A stretch of 64,000 bases of DNA from Turneriella sp942492915 (GCA_942492915.1 OW818662.1:2046001-2110000); one strand, 5' to 3'. Counted from the first letter of the stretch, positions 1 to 9,675 are shown. Made by a program: numbers and translations. The notes: generated by a model from the sequence alone, not told the origin.

Positions 1-732
1 ATTGTCGAAGAGGTGAAAAAGATCATTCACACAGACTTCGGCGCGTTTCACCGCGAAGTTCTATATACCAACGAAGCGATGAATATTCAGCGCGAATTTA
101 TTCAGACGCAGGTCACACCCAATATAGTTGTTGTACCTTCAATTGGCACCGTGATACAATTCTGGCAAGACCGCGAAGGCAACGACCGCATGTCGCGCGG
201 TCGGCTTATCGCCCCGATTATGGCAACCGCCGATCTGCAGATGATGCTGCTGCGCGCAATCGGCACCTACCGGTGGGAAATGTGCAAGACCACCATGGGG
301 CCAGATTGGAATAACATCTCTGTTTCATCTTTAACCGCTGATTATACCGACTATGTTCAGTTCTTTTATAAGAGCAAAGAACTCTCTGAAGAGATCAAAG
401 AAAAAATCGGTGAAGATATGAAACGCTTTCGCGATGATCGCGCGCGTTTTGTCAATGACTACACCGTATATATGCGGTTTGAATCTGAAGGGTCACAGCG
501 CATGAACAGGGTATCCAGAAAGATTTTCACCAAGCACGTACCGTTTTCGAAAGAGATACGCGAACGCCTGCTGAAATTGCCCAGCTATACCGATGTGGTG
601 CAAAAGTCGATTAACATCCGCAAGAAAAAGGCCAACGAACTCACCCCCAGATATACAAAATACGAGCGGGAAAATAAGACACTGCCTAAAGAGCTCGTTG
701 AAACGCGTAAATTCTATAATATGGAATACTGA
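1..732 (+). CDS. Unrecognised protein, 3' part (open at the window edge)
   Basis: The reading frame is open from base 1, and a GTG at position 13 could be an internal codon, so the gene probably begins before the window. The visible 240 or so residues are soluble, without a signal peptide or membrane segment. The C-terminal third is rich in Lys, Arg and Glu and looks helical. I do not recognise a family and see no catalytic motif. A strong intrinsic terminator follows 22 bases after the stop, so the gene ends a transcription unit and is separate from the TonB-dependent receptor downstream. Coding status is supported by the long clean frame and by the terminator placement. The function is unknown. 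Confidence 0.75.
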   Translation: MVEEVKKIIHTDFGAFHREVLYTNEAMNIQREFIQTQVTPNIVVVPSIGTVIQFWQDREGNDRMSRGRLIAPIMATADLQMMLLRAIGTYRWEMCKTTMGPDWNNISVSSLTADYTDYVQFFYKSKELSEEIKEKIGEDMKRFRDDRARFVNDYTVYMRFESEGSQRMNRVSRKIFTKHVPFSKEIRERLLKLPSYTDVVQKSINIRKKKANELTPRYTKYERENKTLPKELVETRKFYNMEY

Positions 733-754
733 CCCGTCCACGATCCGAGATTCT

Positions 755-790
755 TTGTCGCAGGTTGACAAACAACCTGTGACAATTTTT
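755..790 (+). terminator. Rho-independent terminator
   Basis: A 13-bp stem (755-767 with 773-785, one G-U pair) closes a 5-base loop and is followed directly by TTTTT. It lies just after the first gene and 37 bases before the ATG of the TonB-dependent receptor, so it separates the two transcription units. Confidence 0.85.
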
Positions 791-826
791 GGTTTACGGT
801 CTGTCTTTTTGTTATCTTTCAACCAA

Positions 827-3298
827 ATGGTTAAGAGACTGGTATTTGCTGCAACGCTGGTGGCTTCGGCAGGGGCTCTCAGCGCCGAACCTGTGACGAT
901 CACGGGTCGGGTTTTTAACGAAAGTACGGGCGAACCACTTGAATTTGGAACCGTCATTATTCCCGAGGCGAAATTCAAGAGCCGCATCAATCCTGATGGC
1001 ACGTACGCCGCAGCGGTGCCGACGGCGGGAGAATACACGGTACAGATAACGTCTCCCGGTCTCAAGAACCTGATTGAAAAAGTCAAATTTGACAAACCGC
1101 AGAAACGCGACTTTCGTCTCGCCTTGCCGATCACCCGCACGCAGACGGTAAAACTGCGCGCAGAGCGCGACATACAGAGGCTCGGCCGCAACACGCTTTC
1201 CGTGGAGCAATTAAAAGAGACACCGGCGACCTTTGGTGACGCGATCAACGCGCTGGCCACGCTGCCAGGCGTCGTCAGGCCCGGCGGTTTTTTTGGACCG
1301 CTCGTCATACGCGGGGCAGACGATAAAGGTAACCGCTACTTCATCGATGACATTCCCGTACCCAATCCACAGCACTTTGGCGGACTACAATCCATCATTT
1401 CGAACGACCTGATGCGTGAAGTTGACCTGTATGCTTCGGCTTTTCCTTCACAGTTTGGCGGCGCGGTGGGCGCTATTATCGACATTCAAACGGTTGATGA
1501 GGTCAAAGAATTCGGCGGGGTGGTTGACGTTTCTTTGATCTCATCGAATTTTCTTTTGAAAAATAAATGGGGCAAAAATGCCGGTGGGGAAGTTCGCATT
1601 TCGCCTGCTGAGAGCCGCGACGAGGGTACGTCGGCGCCCAACCCCCTGGGTATTCTACCTTTCAAACCGGCCAAAACCGGGCCTACAGGTTACTGGATTA
1701 CTTCGGGGCGCATTGGCTATCTGACGTTGCTCGTGCCGCCGATCTATAAACTCATCACGGGGAACACCATTGACCGACTACCGCAGTATTACGACTATCA
1801 ACTCAAAGGCAAAGTTTTTCTCGACGATTCGGGCAAACACGCTCTGACTGCGCTTTTCTTCGGAAGCTACGACACACTTAAATTTGTGCGCAACCTGACA
1901 GATGCAGAGAAGGCAAAGCGCAAAGAAGAGGGGCAGGACCCAATCTTGTCAAATTTCAATATCAGCAACGATGTCTCGTCTCACAGCCAGGGTCTGTATT
2001 ATGAATATCTGCCGTCGACGAAGCTCACGAACAAGCTGATCGCCTACAACAGTTACACCTACAGCTATTTCTACGCCGATCTGGGTTCAACGAGCACGAT
2101 CGGCGCAACCGATGTCAAAATTTATCCGAATATCTTTGGCCTGAAAGACAAGATGAAACTCGACTGGGCTGATTTTGCAACGCTGCGACTCGCCGCAGAA
2201 TATAACCTCTATTATTTCAAATCTGCCGGGCAAACACAGCAGCAGACGGGTGCTTCGGCCTCAACCGGCCAACCAGACCTGGGCAACAGCTCGCAGTTTC
2301 AGACGGTGCCAGTGAACTTCAACGACAATAACCACGTTCTGTCAGCGTACGCAGAAAATAAGTTTCAGTTCGGTGGATTGAGATTCGTGCCGGGAGTGCG
2401 CAGTGACTTTTTGGCCCGCACGCGTACCGCGACCGTAGACCCGCGCGGACTCATCAGCTATGAATTTCCGTCAGAGACGACAATATCGGTCGCCGGTGGC
2501 CAGTACCAGTCGTTCGCGCAGGTGAACACTTTCTATTTCAACCGGGTCTTCAACTACCAGCCGCAGGTGGTTGTTGCCGATTACCTTAAACCCGAGCGTT
2601 CTTTTCACCGCACTGTCGGTGTCGAGCAGAGGTTCGGCCTGTACGTTTTTAAGGTCGAAGGCTTCATGAACGACTTTGACCGCCTGCTGCAATCGGCGAC
2701 CGATACGAGCAGCGGCAGATTTTTTTCGAACGATGGCGCTCTGCGCACACGTGGCGCGGAATTTTTTATTCGCCGTGACAAAGAAGACAAAGAAACCGAC
2801 TTTTACGGATGGCTGAGTTACACTTATACGCAGAGCGAAAGGCTGCGCTTTGGTAACTGGGGCCGATTTGAAAATGAGCAGCCACATTCGTTCAAATTAG
2901 TCGCCGGTTTCCGTTTCGGCGCCAACACGATTGGGGCGCAATTTCAACTCTTCGCCGGATTCCCGTATACACCCATTGTCGGTGCATCATGCACGCAGTC
3001 ATACGATTGTTCTGCGGGTTCTGATAATGTTAGGTACTCGCCGACCTACAGCACAGACCTCTACAGCCAACGGTTCGCCACATCGCACCGGCTAGACATC
3101 CGCTATACGCGCAAGACTGCTTATAAGTGGGGATATTTCAGCTGGTATATCGAGGTGATCAACATTTACAACTACCAGGCGCCAAACCAGCAGCGCTGGA
3201 ACTACAACCAACCCTTCTCAGAATCGAACCCGAAAGTAGGCGTCGCCGATGGTGCCCTCACCATTATCCCCTATTTCGGTTTGGAATGGCGTTTTTGA
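827..3298 (+). CDS. TonB-dependent outer-membrane receptor
   Basis: An outer-membrane receptor of the TonB-dependent family, which imports a ligand such as a metal chelate or cofactor; the substrate cannot be read from sequence. The 823-residue protein starts at the ATG at 827 with a signal peptide (KRLVFAATLVASAGALSA, cleavage near residue 20). The longer frame to 593 would overlap the upstream gene and terminator. Residues about 24-95 form a carboxypeptidase-regulatory-like beta domain (ITGRVFNESTGEPLEFGTV). A plug domain with LPGVV, VIRGADDKGNRYFIDDIPV and SQFGGAVGAIIDI motifs follows, then a long beta-barrel ending in Phe (GLEWRF), typical of the Bam signal. No TonB box is obvious. No uptake genes adjoin it. 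The family is secure. Confidence 0.9.
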   Translation: MVKRLVFAATLVASAGALSAEPVTITGRVFNESTGEPLEFGTVIIPEAKFKSRINPDGTYAAAVPTAGEYTVQITSPGLKNLIEKVKFDKPQKRDFRLALPITRTQTVKLRAERDIQRLGRNTLSVEQLKETPATFGDAINALATLPGVVRPGGFFGPLVIRGADDKGNRYFIDDIPVPNPQHFGGLQSIISNDLMREVDLYASAFPSQFGGAVGAIIDIQTVDEVKEFGGVVDVSLISSNFLLKNKWGKNAGGEVRISPAESRDEGTSAPNPLGILPFKPAKTGPTGYWITSGRIGYLTLLVPPIYKLITGNTIDRLPQYYDYQLKGKVFLDDSGKHALTALFFGSYDTLKFVRNLTDAEKAKRKEEGQDPILSNFNISNDVSSHSQGLYYEYLPSTKLTNKLIAYNSYTYSYFYADLGSTSTIGATDVKIYPNIFGLKDKMKLDWADFATLRLAAEYNLYYFKSAGQTQQQTGASASTGQPDLGNSSQFQTVPVNFNDNNHVLSAYAENKFQFGGLRFVPGVRSDFLARTRTATVDPRGLISYEFPSETTISVAGGQYQSFAQVNTFYFNRVFNYQPQVVVADYLKPERSFHRTVGVEQRFGLYVFKVEGFMNDFDRLLQSATDTSSGRFFSNDGALRTRGAEFFIRRDKEDKETDFYGWLSYTYTQSERLRFGNWGRFENEQPHSFKLVAGFRFGANTIGAQFQLFAGFPYTPIVGASCTQSYDCSAGSDNVRYSPTYSTDLYSQRFATSHRLDIRYTRKTAYKWGYFSWYIEVINIYNYQAPNQQRWNYNQPFSESNPKVGVADGALTIIPYFGLEWRF

Positions 3299-3326
3299 CG
3301 ACGCGAAATGCAGTTTGGGCAGCTTA

Positions 3327-5414
3327 TCAGAATTCGGCGAACGTATAAAGATTGCGTGAAGCCTTGCCGAATTCGCTTTCTTTGATGATAAACTTTTTAC
3401 CGACAAGTGCCAGGCGCTCTTCAATGAGTTTACCCACACCCGGGTGATGCGCGACGGCGATTCGTGTTGGGCTGAACATAATAATTTTTTCACCCGGCTC
3501 GAGTAGCCGGCTGATATCGCCCATCAGTGAGAGTTGCATATCGAGAGCCAGGGCCGATTCAAAGACGTACTGCGAAATCCAGGTTTCGCTGTCTTCGAGC
3601 AGACGAATGCTTTCGCGCAGTTCTTTAACCGACCACACCGCAAGATTACGCGGATCGCCTGCCTGGGTATCGGGTGCATTGTCCGCGATGTACATATGTA
3701 TCGCCGGCGCGAGCTGCCGCAAATATGCACGAACTGAAGCCAGCACAGAAAGATCGGAGATTTCACCGCCACGCGCATTGTCGAAGAAGACGACGCGGGC
3801 GCGCAGAAAGCTTTCGTTGATATTGAAAATGTGCAGCCCCTTGAGCTGCTCGGCAAAATCAGTGGGGAACCGCTTCTTCAAATAGGGACTTTTTTTCAAC
3901 TGGCTCGTTACGGGCACATAGCCATAATCAGCGACATCGTTTGGCAAGATGCTGTCGCGTACCAGCAGATAGAAACTCTGCTCAAGTGACTTTGGTGCAG
4001 AATGCACAAAGGAAGTTTTATAAAACGCACCCGCAGCGTCGTAGAGCAGCAGGGCAAAACTCTGCGACTGAACAGCGTCACCGGCGACACGCAAGGCTTC
4101 GGCAAGTTCTGCATGCGTCACTTGATCAAAGTACAATTCATTCAGGTAATAGAGATACTGGTCAATCGGCGGGTAACGATTCGCCCGTTCAAATCGTTCA
4201 ATCTCAGACATGAGATCTGTATTATCGGTTACGGTGTCGGCCCCAGCCTTCTCGGGCGGCTGCGCGAGGGCCTCCATAAGCCCCTTGAGTTCGGTGCTGA
4301 AAGCGCGTTGGCGCAATTTTCGCTCTCGGTCACTGAGGTTAACAGCGCCCGCGGTCGCTGACACAACGCGAGCCGGATTCATAAACCGAAATTGCCGACG
4401 TTCGGGCATGATGTCGATCACGATAGGCGGCTGCTCTTTGGCGGGCACTGTTTCGGCCCGCACGGCATTCAGTCGGTCTTCGATTTCGGCCTCTTTGTCG
4501 ACAGCCGCCACGAGCTTCTCGCGGATACCACCTTCTGGATCAGCGAGTCGTGACATTTCGGCCATAGCCTGTTCGCGTGCGCCGAGCGCCGATTTTAGCC
4601 CATGCAGCGTGCGCTCTGAAAGTTCGCGCCGGGTAAATCGCTGCTCCGCAAGTCCGCGCCAAATGGACACGAGTGAGCCTAAAACAACGAGCAAGAAGAG
4701 GTAGGTACTGAAGTATTCATAGATCGCAGGCAGGGGCGCTACCTGAAAAAGAGCGACGTTCTCGGTCATGAAGACGCGCCTGACCGACGCCAGGCGCCTG
4801 CCGCGAATCGTGAATTCATGTACCTTTTCGTTCTGGCGCACCAGCAGCGCCGAAACCAGTTTTTTCTCTGATTCGTTGAAAGTATCGCGCGAAAATGAAG
4901 CGATGACAGAAAAGTCAAAACTCGCGGCAAACAGCGTCGAGCTGGCATTCTTCAGATCGGGCCTTACCAGCAAGACAAGATACGCAATACCCTTCCCGTC
5001 GAAATCGGTAAGAATATAACGGCGAATTAAGGCCCTTTCGGCAAGAACGCTGCGGGCGAGCCGCTGCCTGACGAGTGCGCGCTCATCGGCGCCGAGATCG
5101 CGGCCAGAACGCGCGATGGTGGCGTAATTACGGTCGAGCAGCACGGCTGATTCAACCAGGTCCGTATTCGAGTTCAGCCAGGCCGCGTCAGAATCTTTAC
5201 CCGGTCTGGCACCGAGAAATCTGAAATAGTCGCCATTCTTGTTTCGCGCATCGACAACGCTGTCGAGCGCCGTGAGGTCTGCGTTGAGTCTTGTCAATCG
5301 GTTGCCCGCAAGTTCGGCGACGCGCTGTCGCACGACAATGCGTTCACCAAACCAGGCGGTCACCGCGACGATGAGCAGCGCCAGAGATATGAAGTATCGG
5401 CCCGAAAGACTCAT
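3327..5414 (-). CDS. Large membrane-anchored protein with an extracytoplasmic sensor-like region
   Basis: A 695-residue protein that I cannot assign to a named family. Visible organisation: a membrane segment at about residues 8-24, a predicted periplasmic region of about 210 residues, a second membrane segment at about 236-253 (FLLVVLGSLVSIW), then a cytoplasmic part that begins with a charged helical stretch resembling a linker. This topology is that of a sensor (one periplasmic domain between two membrane segments), but I see no histidine-kinase, GGDEF, phosphatase or methyl-accepting motif. The C-terminal 200 residues may be a separate mixed alpha/beta domain. It is the last gene of a minus-strand trio, 4 bases after the Nudix gene. 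Signalling is only an inference. Confidence 0.7.
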   Translation of the reverse strand: MSLSGRYFISLALLIVAVTAWFGERIVVRQRVAELAGNRLTRLNADLTALDSVVDARNKNGDYFRFLGARPGKDSDAAWLNSNTDLVESAVLLDRNYATIARSGRDLGADERALVRQRLARSVLAERALIRRYILTDFDGKGIAYLVLLVRPDLKNASSTLFAASFDFSVIASFSRDTFNESEKKLVSALLVRQNEKVHEFTIRGRRLASVRRVFMTENVALFQVAPLPAIYEYFSTYLFLLVVLGSLVSIWRGLAEQRFTRRELSERTLHGLKSALGAREQAMAEMSRLADPEGGIREKLVAAVDKEAEIEDRLNAVRAETVPAKEQPPIVIDIMPERRQFRFMNPARVVSATAGAVNLSDRERKLRQRAFSTELKGLMEALAQPPEKAGADTVTDNTDLMSEIERFERANRYPPIDQYLYYLNELYFDQVTHAELAEALRVAGDAVQSQSFALLLYDAAGAFYKTSFVHSAPKSLEQSFYLLVRDSILPNDVADYGYVPVTSQLKKSPYLKKRFPTDFAEQLKGLHIFNINESFLRARVVFFDNARGGEISDLSVLASVRAYLRQLAPAIHMYIADNAPDTQAGDPRNLAVWSVKELRESIRLLEDSETWISQYVFESALALDMQLSLMGDISRLLEPGEKIIMFSPTRIAVAHHPGVGKLIEERLALVGKKFIIKESEFGKASRNLYTFAEF

Positions 5415-5418
5415 GCAA

Positions 5419-5913
5419 CTAAGTCAGCCACCGGTAGCGCTGGTAAACGGCGTACTCTTCACCACGACAAAATGCTTTCACCTGCGGCAGACAGTCTGGA
5501 AAAAATGCAATATCCGCGAGGCCGTTGATAGGCACCCAATCATAACCGGCAAGGGCGCCCTCATGGTGTACTTCAATATTACCATCGATCGAATCTATTT
5601 GAAAAACCATCTGGAATACCTGAGTGCGCCGCAATTCTGATGGAACCGATTCGCCGCAGAATAAAAAACGCCCGACCTTGACATCGAGACTCAGCTCTTC
5701 TTTCCATTCGCGCGCCAAAGCCTCTATCGCCGATTCGCCGATTTCCTGGCCACCGCCAGGCAGAAGATAATATTCGCGACCGGCCTTACGGTGTTTAACG
5801 AGCAGGATTTTTCCCGCCCGCGCGAAGATGCCCGCGACGCGGTGCCTGATTGCCGGCTTTTGCGCCGGATTATGTGTGTGCACTGCGGGTGATCTGTTAC
5901 TTTTCATTGTCAT
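5419..5913 (-). CDS. Nudix hydrolase
   Basis: A pyrophosphohydrolase of the Nudix superfamily, acting on a nucleoside-diphosphate-linked substrate that cannot be predicted. The Nudix box is complete: Gly54, five residues, Glu60, seven residues, then Arg68-Glu69-Trp70-Lys71-Glu72-Glu73. The 164-residue length fits a single-domain enzyme. The first 20 residues look disordered, and the start could lie a few codons downstream. The 5' end overlaps the 3' end of the biotinyl-protein gene by 17 bases and the stop is 4 bases before the next gene, so the three minus-strand genes are probably co-transcribed and translationally coupled. Confidence 0.88.
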   Translation of the reverse strand: MTMKSNRSPAVHTHNPAQKPAIRHRVAGIFARAGKILLVKHRKAGREYYLLPGGGQEIGESAIEALAREWKEELSLDVKVGRFLFCGESVPSELRRTQVFQMVFQIDSIDGNIEVHHEGALAGYDWVPINGLADIAFFPDCLPQVKAFCRGEEYAVYQRYRWLT

Positions 5914-6403
5914 CTGTGAATCGTATCAAAACTGCATCTGCAGTCACCTGCGCTCCCGGCTCGACGTAGACTTCAGCGATACGACGCGCCGCGCCGGCAA
6001 CAAGCGTGATTTCCATTTTCATGGCTTCTTGCACAATCACAGCCTGTCCGGGTTTGACTTCGTCACCGGGGAGAACCAGAACTTTGATAATCCGCCCTGG
6101 TATTTCACTGCGAATCTCGAGCGCCGAAGACCCTGCGGCAGATTCTGACCGCAGCTGCGTTGCCTGCAGCCGGTAAAACATGCCGTCAATGTTCAACATG
6201 ATCTGCGTTCCCTTCTGTGCCAGCGCAACGCGGTACGTTTTTTCGCCAAGAGTGACATGATTGCCGGGTGACCGGGCTGCTGAGGGTGCGACCGCAAACG
6301 AAGCGATGCCGTCGTTCTGCGGAAAAAGCCCTGACGAGATTCGCCCCTCAGAGATCACAAAAGGTAATTCTTTCTGCTCATGTTTGATGAGCCAACGCCG
6401 CAT
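5897..6403 (-). CDS. Biotin/lipoyl-attachment domain protein (carboxyl carrier type)
   Basis: A 168-residue protein whose C-terminal 75 residues form a biotinyl domain with the attachment motif EAMKME; the modified lysine is Lys129. The MKM form and the preceding linker match carrier subunits of acyl-CoA or pyruvate carboxylases. The N-terminal 85 residues have a small beta-rich part resembling the region before the biotinyl domain in acyl-CoA carboxylase alpha chains. No biotin carboxylase or carboxyltransferase gene is adjacent, which is unusual: the carrier must work with subunits encoded elsewhere. It is the first gene of the biotinyl-Nudix-membrane protein trio and is divergent from the UbiB-type gene. 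Confidence 0.85.
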   Translation of the reverse strand: MRRWLIKHEQKELPFVISEGRISSGLFPQNDGIASFAVAPSAARSPGNHVTLGEKTYRVALAQKGTQIMLNIDGMFYRLQATQLRSESAAGSSALEIRSEIPGRIIKVLVLPGDEVKPGQAVIVQEAMKMEITLVAGAARRIAEVYVEPGAQVTADAVLIRFTDDNEK

Positions 6404-6511
6404 GGGGTATGTCGATCATTGCTTACAGGTTGGCAACTAAAAGCAACCCCGCCGGCCCAGAATTCTGTTTATATCTTGACAGGGGCGTCGCGGCTGTATT
6501 TTTCAGAACGG

Positions 6512-8191
6512 ATGCGCCGCGCCTATTACGAAATCCGCCGAATGCTTGCGGTCAATTCGATCGTCGTTGATTTGCTTATCGACGTCTTCATATCGTACCT
6601 ATATCGTCCACGGGGACTCAGGCCCCGGTCGTTTTCCCGCCGCTTTGTCGCCGGTTTTGTGCGCCGCATTTTTCGCAGGCCGAAAAACTTTGCTCGTTTT
6701 CCCGTGCAGTTCAGGCGCACCCTTGAACGCCTGGGTCCGACTTACGTAAAACTCGGACAGATTCTCTCTCTGCGCGATGATATGCTGCCCGAGCGTATTA
6801 CCGTAGAGCTGCGAAAGCTGCAAAGTCAGGTGCCGCCCATACCCTACTCGGAAGCCAAAGGCGTCATTGAAGCCGAGTTTAATATGCCCATTCGGCATAT
6901 ATTTGCCGAATTCAGCGAGGTACCGGTCGCATCGGCTTCGCTCGCGCAGGCACACATAGCAAAATTGCGGTCGGGACAGAAGGTCGTTGTTAAAGTGCAG
7001 CGTCCGGGAATTACCCGCCTTATCAGCGACGACATTAACGTGATGCGACGGCTTGCGTTTTTCATGGAGCGCATTCCAAAAATTCGCGACTATCGCCCCG
7101 TACACTTCGTGGAAGAATTTGCAAAATACACGATGCGCGAACTCGATTTTGCGCAAGAGGGCAAACACGCCGATATGTTCCGCGAAAATTTCGCGGAATG
7201 GGACGATATCATGTTCCCTAAGATTTACTGGGACTACACTTCGCGGCGTGTTCTGACGATGGAATTCGTCGATGGCATCAAACCTGACGATCGCGAGAAG
7301 CTAAAACGACTCGGCATCAACGGACCAAAACTTGCAGCTCGGGGAGCGCAGGCCGTTCTCAAAATGCTCTATATCGACGGCTTTTTTCACGGCGACCCGC
7401 ACCCCGGCAACATGTTCATTGTCGACCGCAACAAGATTTGCCTCATCGACCTCGGCATGATCGGGTCATTCACCCCCGAAACGCGCAACAACATGTTTCT
7501 GTACTATTATTTCATGGTCATTCGCGAATTCGACCATGCCACGAGTTATCTGGTGAAAATGACAGAACCAGGGCGACGTGCGGATGTAGCAGGTTTCAGA
7601 CTTGAACTCGCTGAACAAATCAAGCGCTGGTCAGGCGCGGGATTCAAAGAATATTCGCTCGGTCGGCTCATCTTCGATACCATGAACATCGGCGCAAAAC
7701 ACCGCCTTTATTTTCACGGTGACCTTGTACTGTCTTCAAAGTGTATTATCACCATCGAGGCTGTCGGCGCCATACTCGACCCAAAGATGGACCTCGCAAA
7801 GGTCTCGCGTCCCATGATGGAAAAAATCTTCGCGGAGCAGATGTCGCTCGCACGCTATGGAAAATCGATTCTGCGTGCGCTACCCGATTATCTCGAGTAT
7901 GCAGAAAAGATTCCCGACCAGATACTCAAAACCATCGGCATGATCTCGTCGGGAAAATTTCAGATTGAAGTGACGCGTCCGCCTGAAAGAGAGACGCGCG
8001 AACGCAGCAACCATTTCAGTACTATGGGTATCATTTGCCTCTGTGCCGCAGCGGTTTTTCTCGTGCGTGATGACCTGATTCCCGTGCAGTGGAACCTGCC
8101 GGTGATCGGTGGCGTTTCAACTCTCGTGATCATGGGAGCGCTGAGTTCCCTGTTCTTTTTCAGCCTTGCGCGCCGCGCAGAACCTGAGTAG
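6512..8191 (+). CDS. UbiB/ABC1-family atypical kinase
   Basis: A membrane-associated member of the UbiB/ABC1/ADCK family, linked in other bacteria to quinone-lipid metabolism and acting as an atypical kinase or ATPase. Signature elements in order: YVKLGQILSLRDDMLPE (KxGQ motif), VASASLAQAH (the alanine-rich loop that replaces the P-loop), VVKVQRPG, FAQEGKHADMF, FFHGDPHPGNMF (catalytic loop) and LIDLGMIG (metal-binding Asp). Two membrane segments lie at the C-terminus (MGIICLCAAAVFLV and LVIMGALSSLFFF), as usual. I chose the ATG at 6512 (559 residues, normal length); the frame stays open to 6380 but would then overlap the divergent gene. No ubiquinone or menaquinone genes adjoin it, so the exact substrate is unknown. 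Confidence 0.88.
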   Translation: MRRAYYEIRRMLAVNSIVVDLLIDVFISYLYRPRGLRPRSFSRRFVAGFVRRIFRRPKNFARFPVQFRRTLERLGPTYVKLGQILSLRDDMLPERITVELRKLQSQVPPIPYSEAKGVIEAEFNMPIRHIFAEFSEVPVASASLAQAHIAKLRSGQKVVVKVQRPGITRLISDDINVMRRLAFFMERIPKIRDYRPVHFVEEFAKYTMRELDFAQEGKHADMFRENFAEWDDIMFPKIYWDYTSRRVLTMEFVDGIKPDDREKLKRLGINGPKLAARGAQAVLKMLYIDGFFHGDPHPGNMFIVDRNKICLIDLGMIGSFTPETRNNMFLYYYFMVIREFDHATSYLVKMTEPGRRADVAGFRLELAEQIKRWSGAGFKEYSLGRLIFDTMNIGAKHRLYFHGDLVLSSKCIITIEAVGAILDPKMDLAKVSRPMMEKIFAEQMSLARYGKSILRALPDYLEYAEKIPDQILKTIGMISSGKFQIEVTRPPERETRERSNHFSTMGIICLCAAAVFLVRDDLIPVQWNLPVIGGVSTLVIMGALSSLFFFSLARRAEPE

Positions 8192-8201
8192 GCCCTGCCG
8201 G

Positions 8202-8603
8202 TCAGAATCGTACTGAATAAGACAGGTATTCGGTGTTTTTGCCGTCGTAGCTGCGCGTTTCGGATTGTATCGACTGGTAATCATTCATCGCAATGCCAAA
8301 ACTGAAAAAGGCTGCCGTGACGGCTACCAGGCCGAAAAAGCCGGCGCCGGTGGGTGAAAAGTCACTTTTCCCTGATTCAAGACTGCGCATACCAGAACCC
8401 GCAAGACTGTAGACGGCCAGTGAGCCGAGAAATGTAAACGGATACGAAATGAAGAAAACCACTTCGCCGCGTCGGAATTTTGATTCCTGAGTTTCCTGAA
8501 TACCGCCGGGTTCACCGGTGAACCCGGGGTTAACCTCAAGCGCAGAGATTTGGGATGAGAGAGCGATGGCCGCGATCAAGATGAAATAATATGGCTTATA
8601 CAT
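8202..8603 (-). CDS. Small exported/membrane protein of unknown function
   Basis: A 133-residue protein with an N-terminal signal-like segment (YYFILIAAIALSSQISA, cleavage near residue 21) and two further hydrophobic segments around residues 48-70 and 86-106. The composition between them is polar and Gly-rich. I recognise no family; small proteins of this layout, with a signal and two helices, are common in Leptospira. A GAGG ribosome-binding site lies about 8 bases before the ATG. It follows ruvB by 45 bases on the same strand and may be the last gene of the alaS-acpS-ruvB unit. Its end faces the UbiB-type gene across 10 bases. Confidence 0.7.
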   Translation of the reverse strand: MYKPYYFILIAAIALSSQISALEVNPGFTGEPGGIQETQESKFRRGEVVFFISYPFTFLGSLAVYSLAGSGMRSLESGKSDFSPTGAGFFGLVAVTAAFFSFGIAMNDYQSIQSETRSYDGKNTEYLSYSVRF

Positions 8604-8647
8604 CGTAAAACCTCAGGGCAAACTCACCAACTGCCCGGGGACGACAA

Positions 8648-9670
8648 TCAGGGTTCAAACAGGCCCGATGGCGACCCGCTGATTCCCAAATGTGCATACG
8701 CCTCTGGGGTCAGCATTCGCCCGCGCGGAGTGCGCCGAATGAAACCACGCCTCACCAGGTAGGGTTCGACATAATCTTCGAGAGTCGTGAGGTCTTCGGC
8801 AAGAATCGCTGATAAGGGCTTCAGCCCGACAGGACCACCCTGATAATGTTTGGCAATACTCTGCATCAGTTGACGATCAAGCCTGGTCATGCCCTCTGCG
8901 TCAATCTGCATTTTGCCAAACGCATACTCCGCTGCCGCGTCGTCGATCTGGCGCGACAGGTCACCGCTCTCGGCGAGGGCGTAATCCCATACGCGCCGCA
9001 AAAGATGCAAGGCGATACGCGGGGTACTGCGCGCACGACGGCTGACAGAAGCGCGCGACTCGGCGGTCATCTGTATTTTCCAGATATCCGCCGCGCGCGA
9101 GAGTATGGTTATTATATCCTCATCGCGGTAGAATTCAAGATGAAACCTTATACCAAAACGATCCCTGAGCGGTGCCGTCAAATCACCGGGGCGCGTGGTT
9201 GCGCCGACCAGAGTAAACGGCGGCAGGGTAATCTGCACCGAATTCGCGAGAGTCCCGTCACCCACCGCGATATCAATCGTACGATCTTCCATCGCGCCAT
9301 AGAGTAGCTCTTCTGCCGGCGCCGGCAGCCGGTGTATTTCATCGATAAAAAGTACATCGTGTTCGCCAAGGCCGCTTAGAATTTTGGCAAGGTCACCGGG
9401 CCGTTTGATATTAGGCGCAGTGATCTGAGAAAACCGCGCCCCGGCTTCATTTGCAATAATTCGGGCCAGCGTGGTTTTTCCGAGGCCCGGGGGACCTGAG
9501 AGCAGAACGTGGTCGAGTGGTTCGCGACGAACCAGCGCCGCCTTGAGATAGGCCGACAGATTTTCAGCGATATCGCGCTGGCCGACAAAATCGACGAGGC
9601 GCGCTGGTCGCACCTGCAGCTCTCTTTCATCCTTTTCGAGCTTAAGATGCGGTTCGATTGGCGGTGCCAT
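8648..9670 (-). CDS. ruvB: Holliday junction branch-migration helicase RuvB
   Basis: The ATP-driven hexameric motor that works with RuvA to move Holliday junctions in recombination and repair. The 340-residue protein has the normal length. Seen: the N-terminal VDFVGQ motif, Walker A GPPGLGKT (residues 59-66), Walker B LFIDEIHRL (Asp110-Glu111), sensor 1 GATTRPGDLTAPLRDRFG with the arginine finger, and the winged-helix C-terminal domain ending RRGFIRRTPRGRMLT. ruvA and ruvC are not adjacent. The gene starts 5 bases after the acpS stop on the same strand, so it is part of an alaS-acpS-ruvB transcription unit. Confidence 0.97.
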   Translation of the reverse strand: MAPPIEPHLKLEKDERELQVRPARLVDFVGQRDIAENLSAYLKAALVRREPLDHVLLSGPPGLGKTTLARIIANEAGARFSQITAPNIKRPGDLAKILSGLGEHDVLFIDEIHRLPAPAEELLYGAMEDRTIDIAVGDGTLANSVQITLPPFTLVGATTRPGDLTAPLRDRFGIRFHLEFYRDEDIITILSRAADIWKIQMTAESRASVSRRARSTPRIALHLLRRVWDYALAESGDLSRQIDDAAAEYAFGKMQIDAEGMTRLDRQLMQSIAKHYQGGPVGLKPLSAILAEDLTTLEDYVEPYLVRRGFIRRTPRGRMLTPEAYAHLGISGSPSGLFEP

Positions 9671-9675
9671 TGGAG

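Noticed and set aside
593..826. Upstream extension of the TonB-dependent receptor frame
   Set aside because: It overlaps the upstream gene and the terminator, and the signal peptide begins cleanly at the ATG at 827.
812..1210. Antisense ORFs inside the TonB-dependent receptor and many other long ORFs opposite real genes
   Set aside because: They are shadows of genes with clear family signatures on the other strand and have no start signals.
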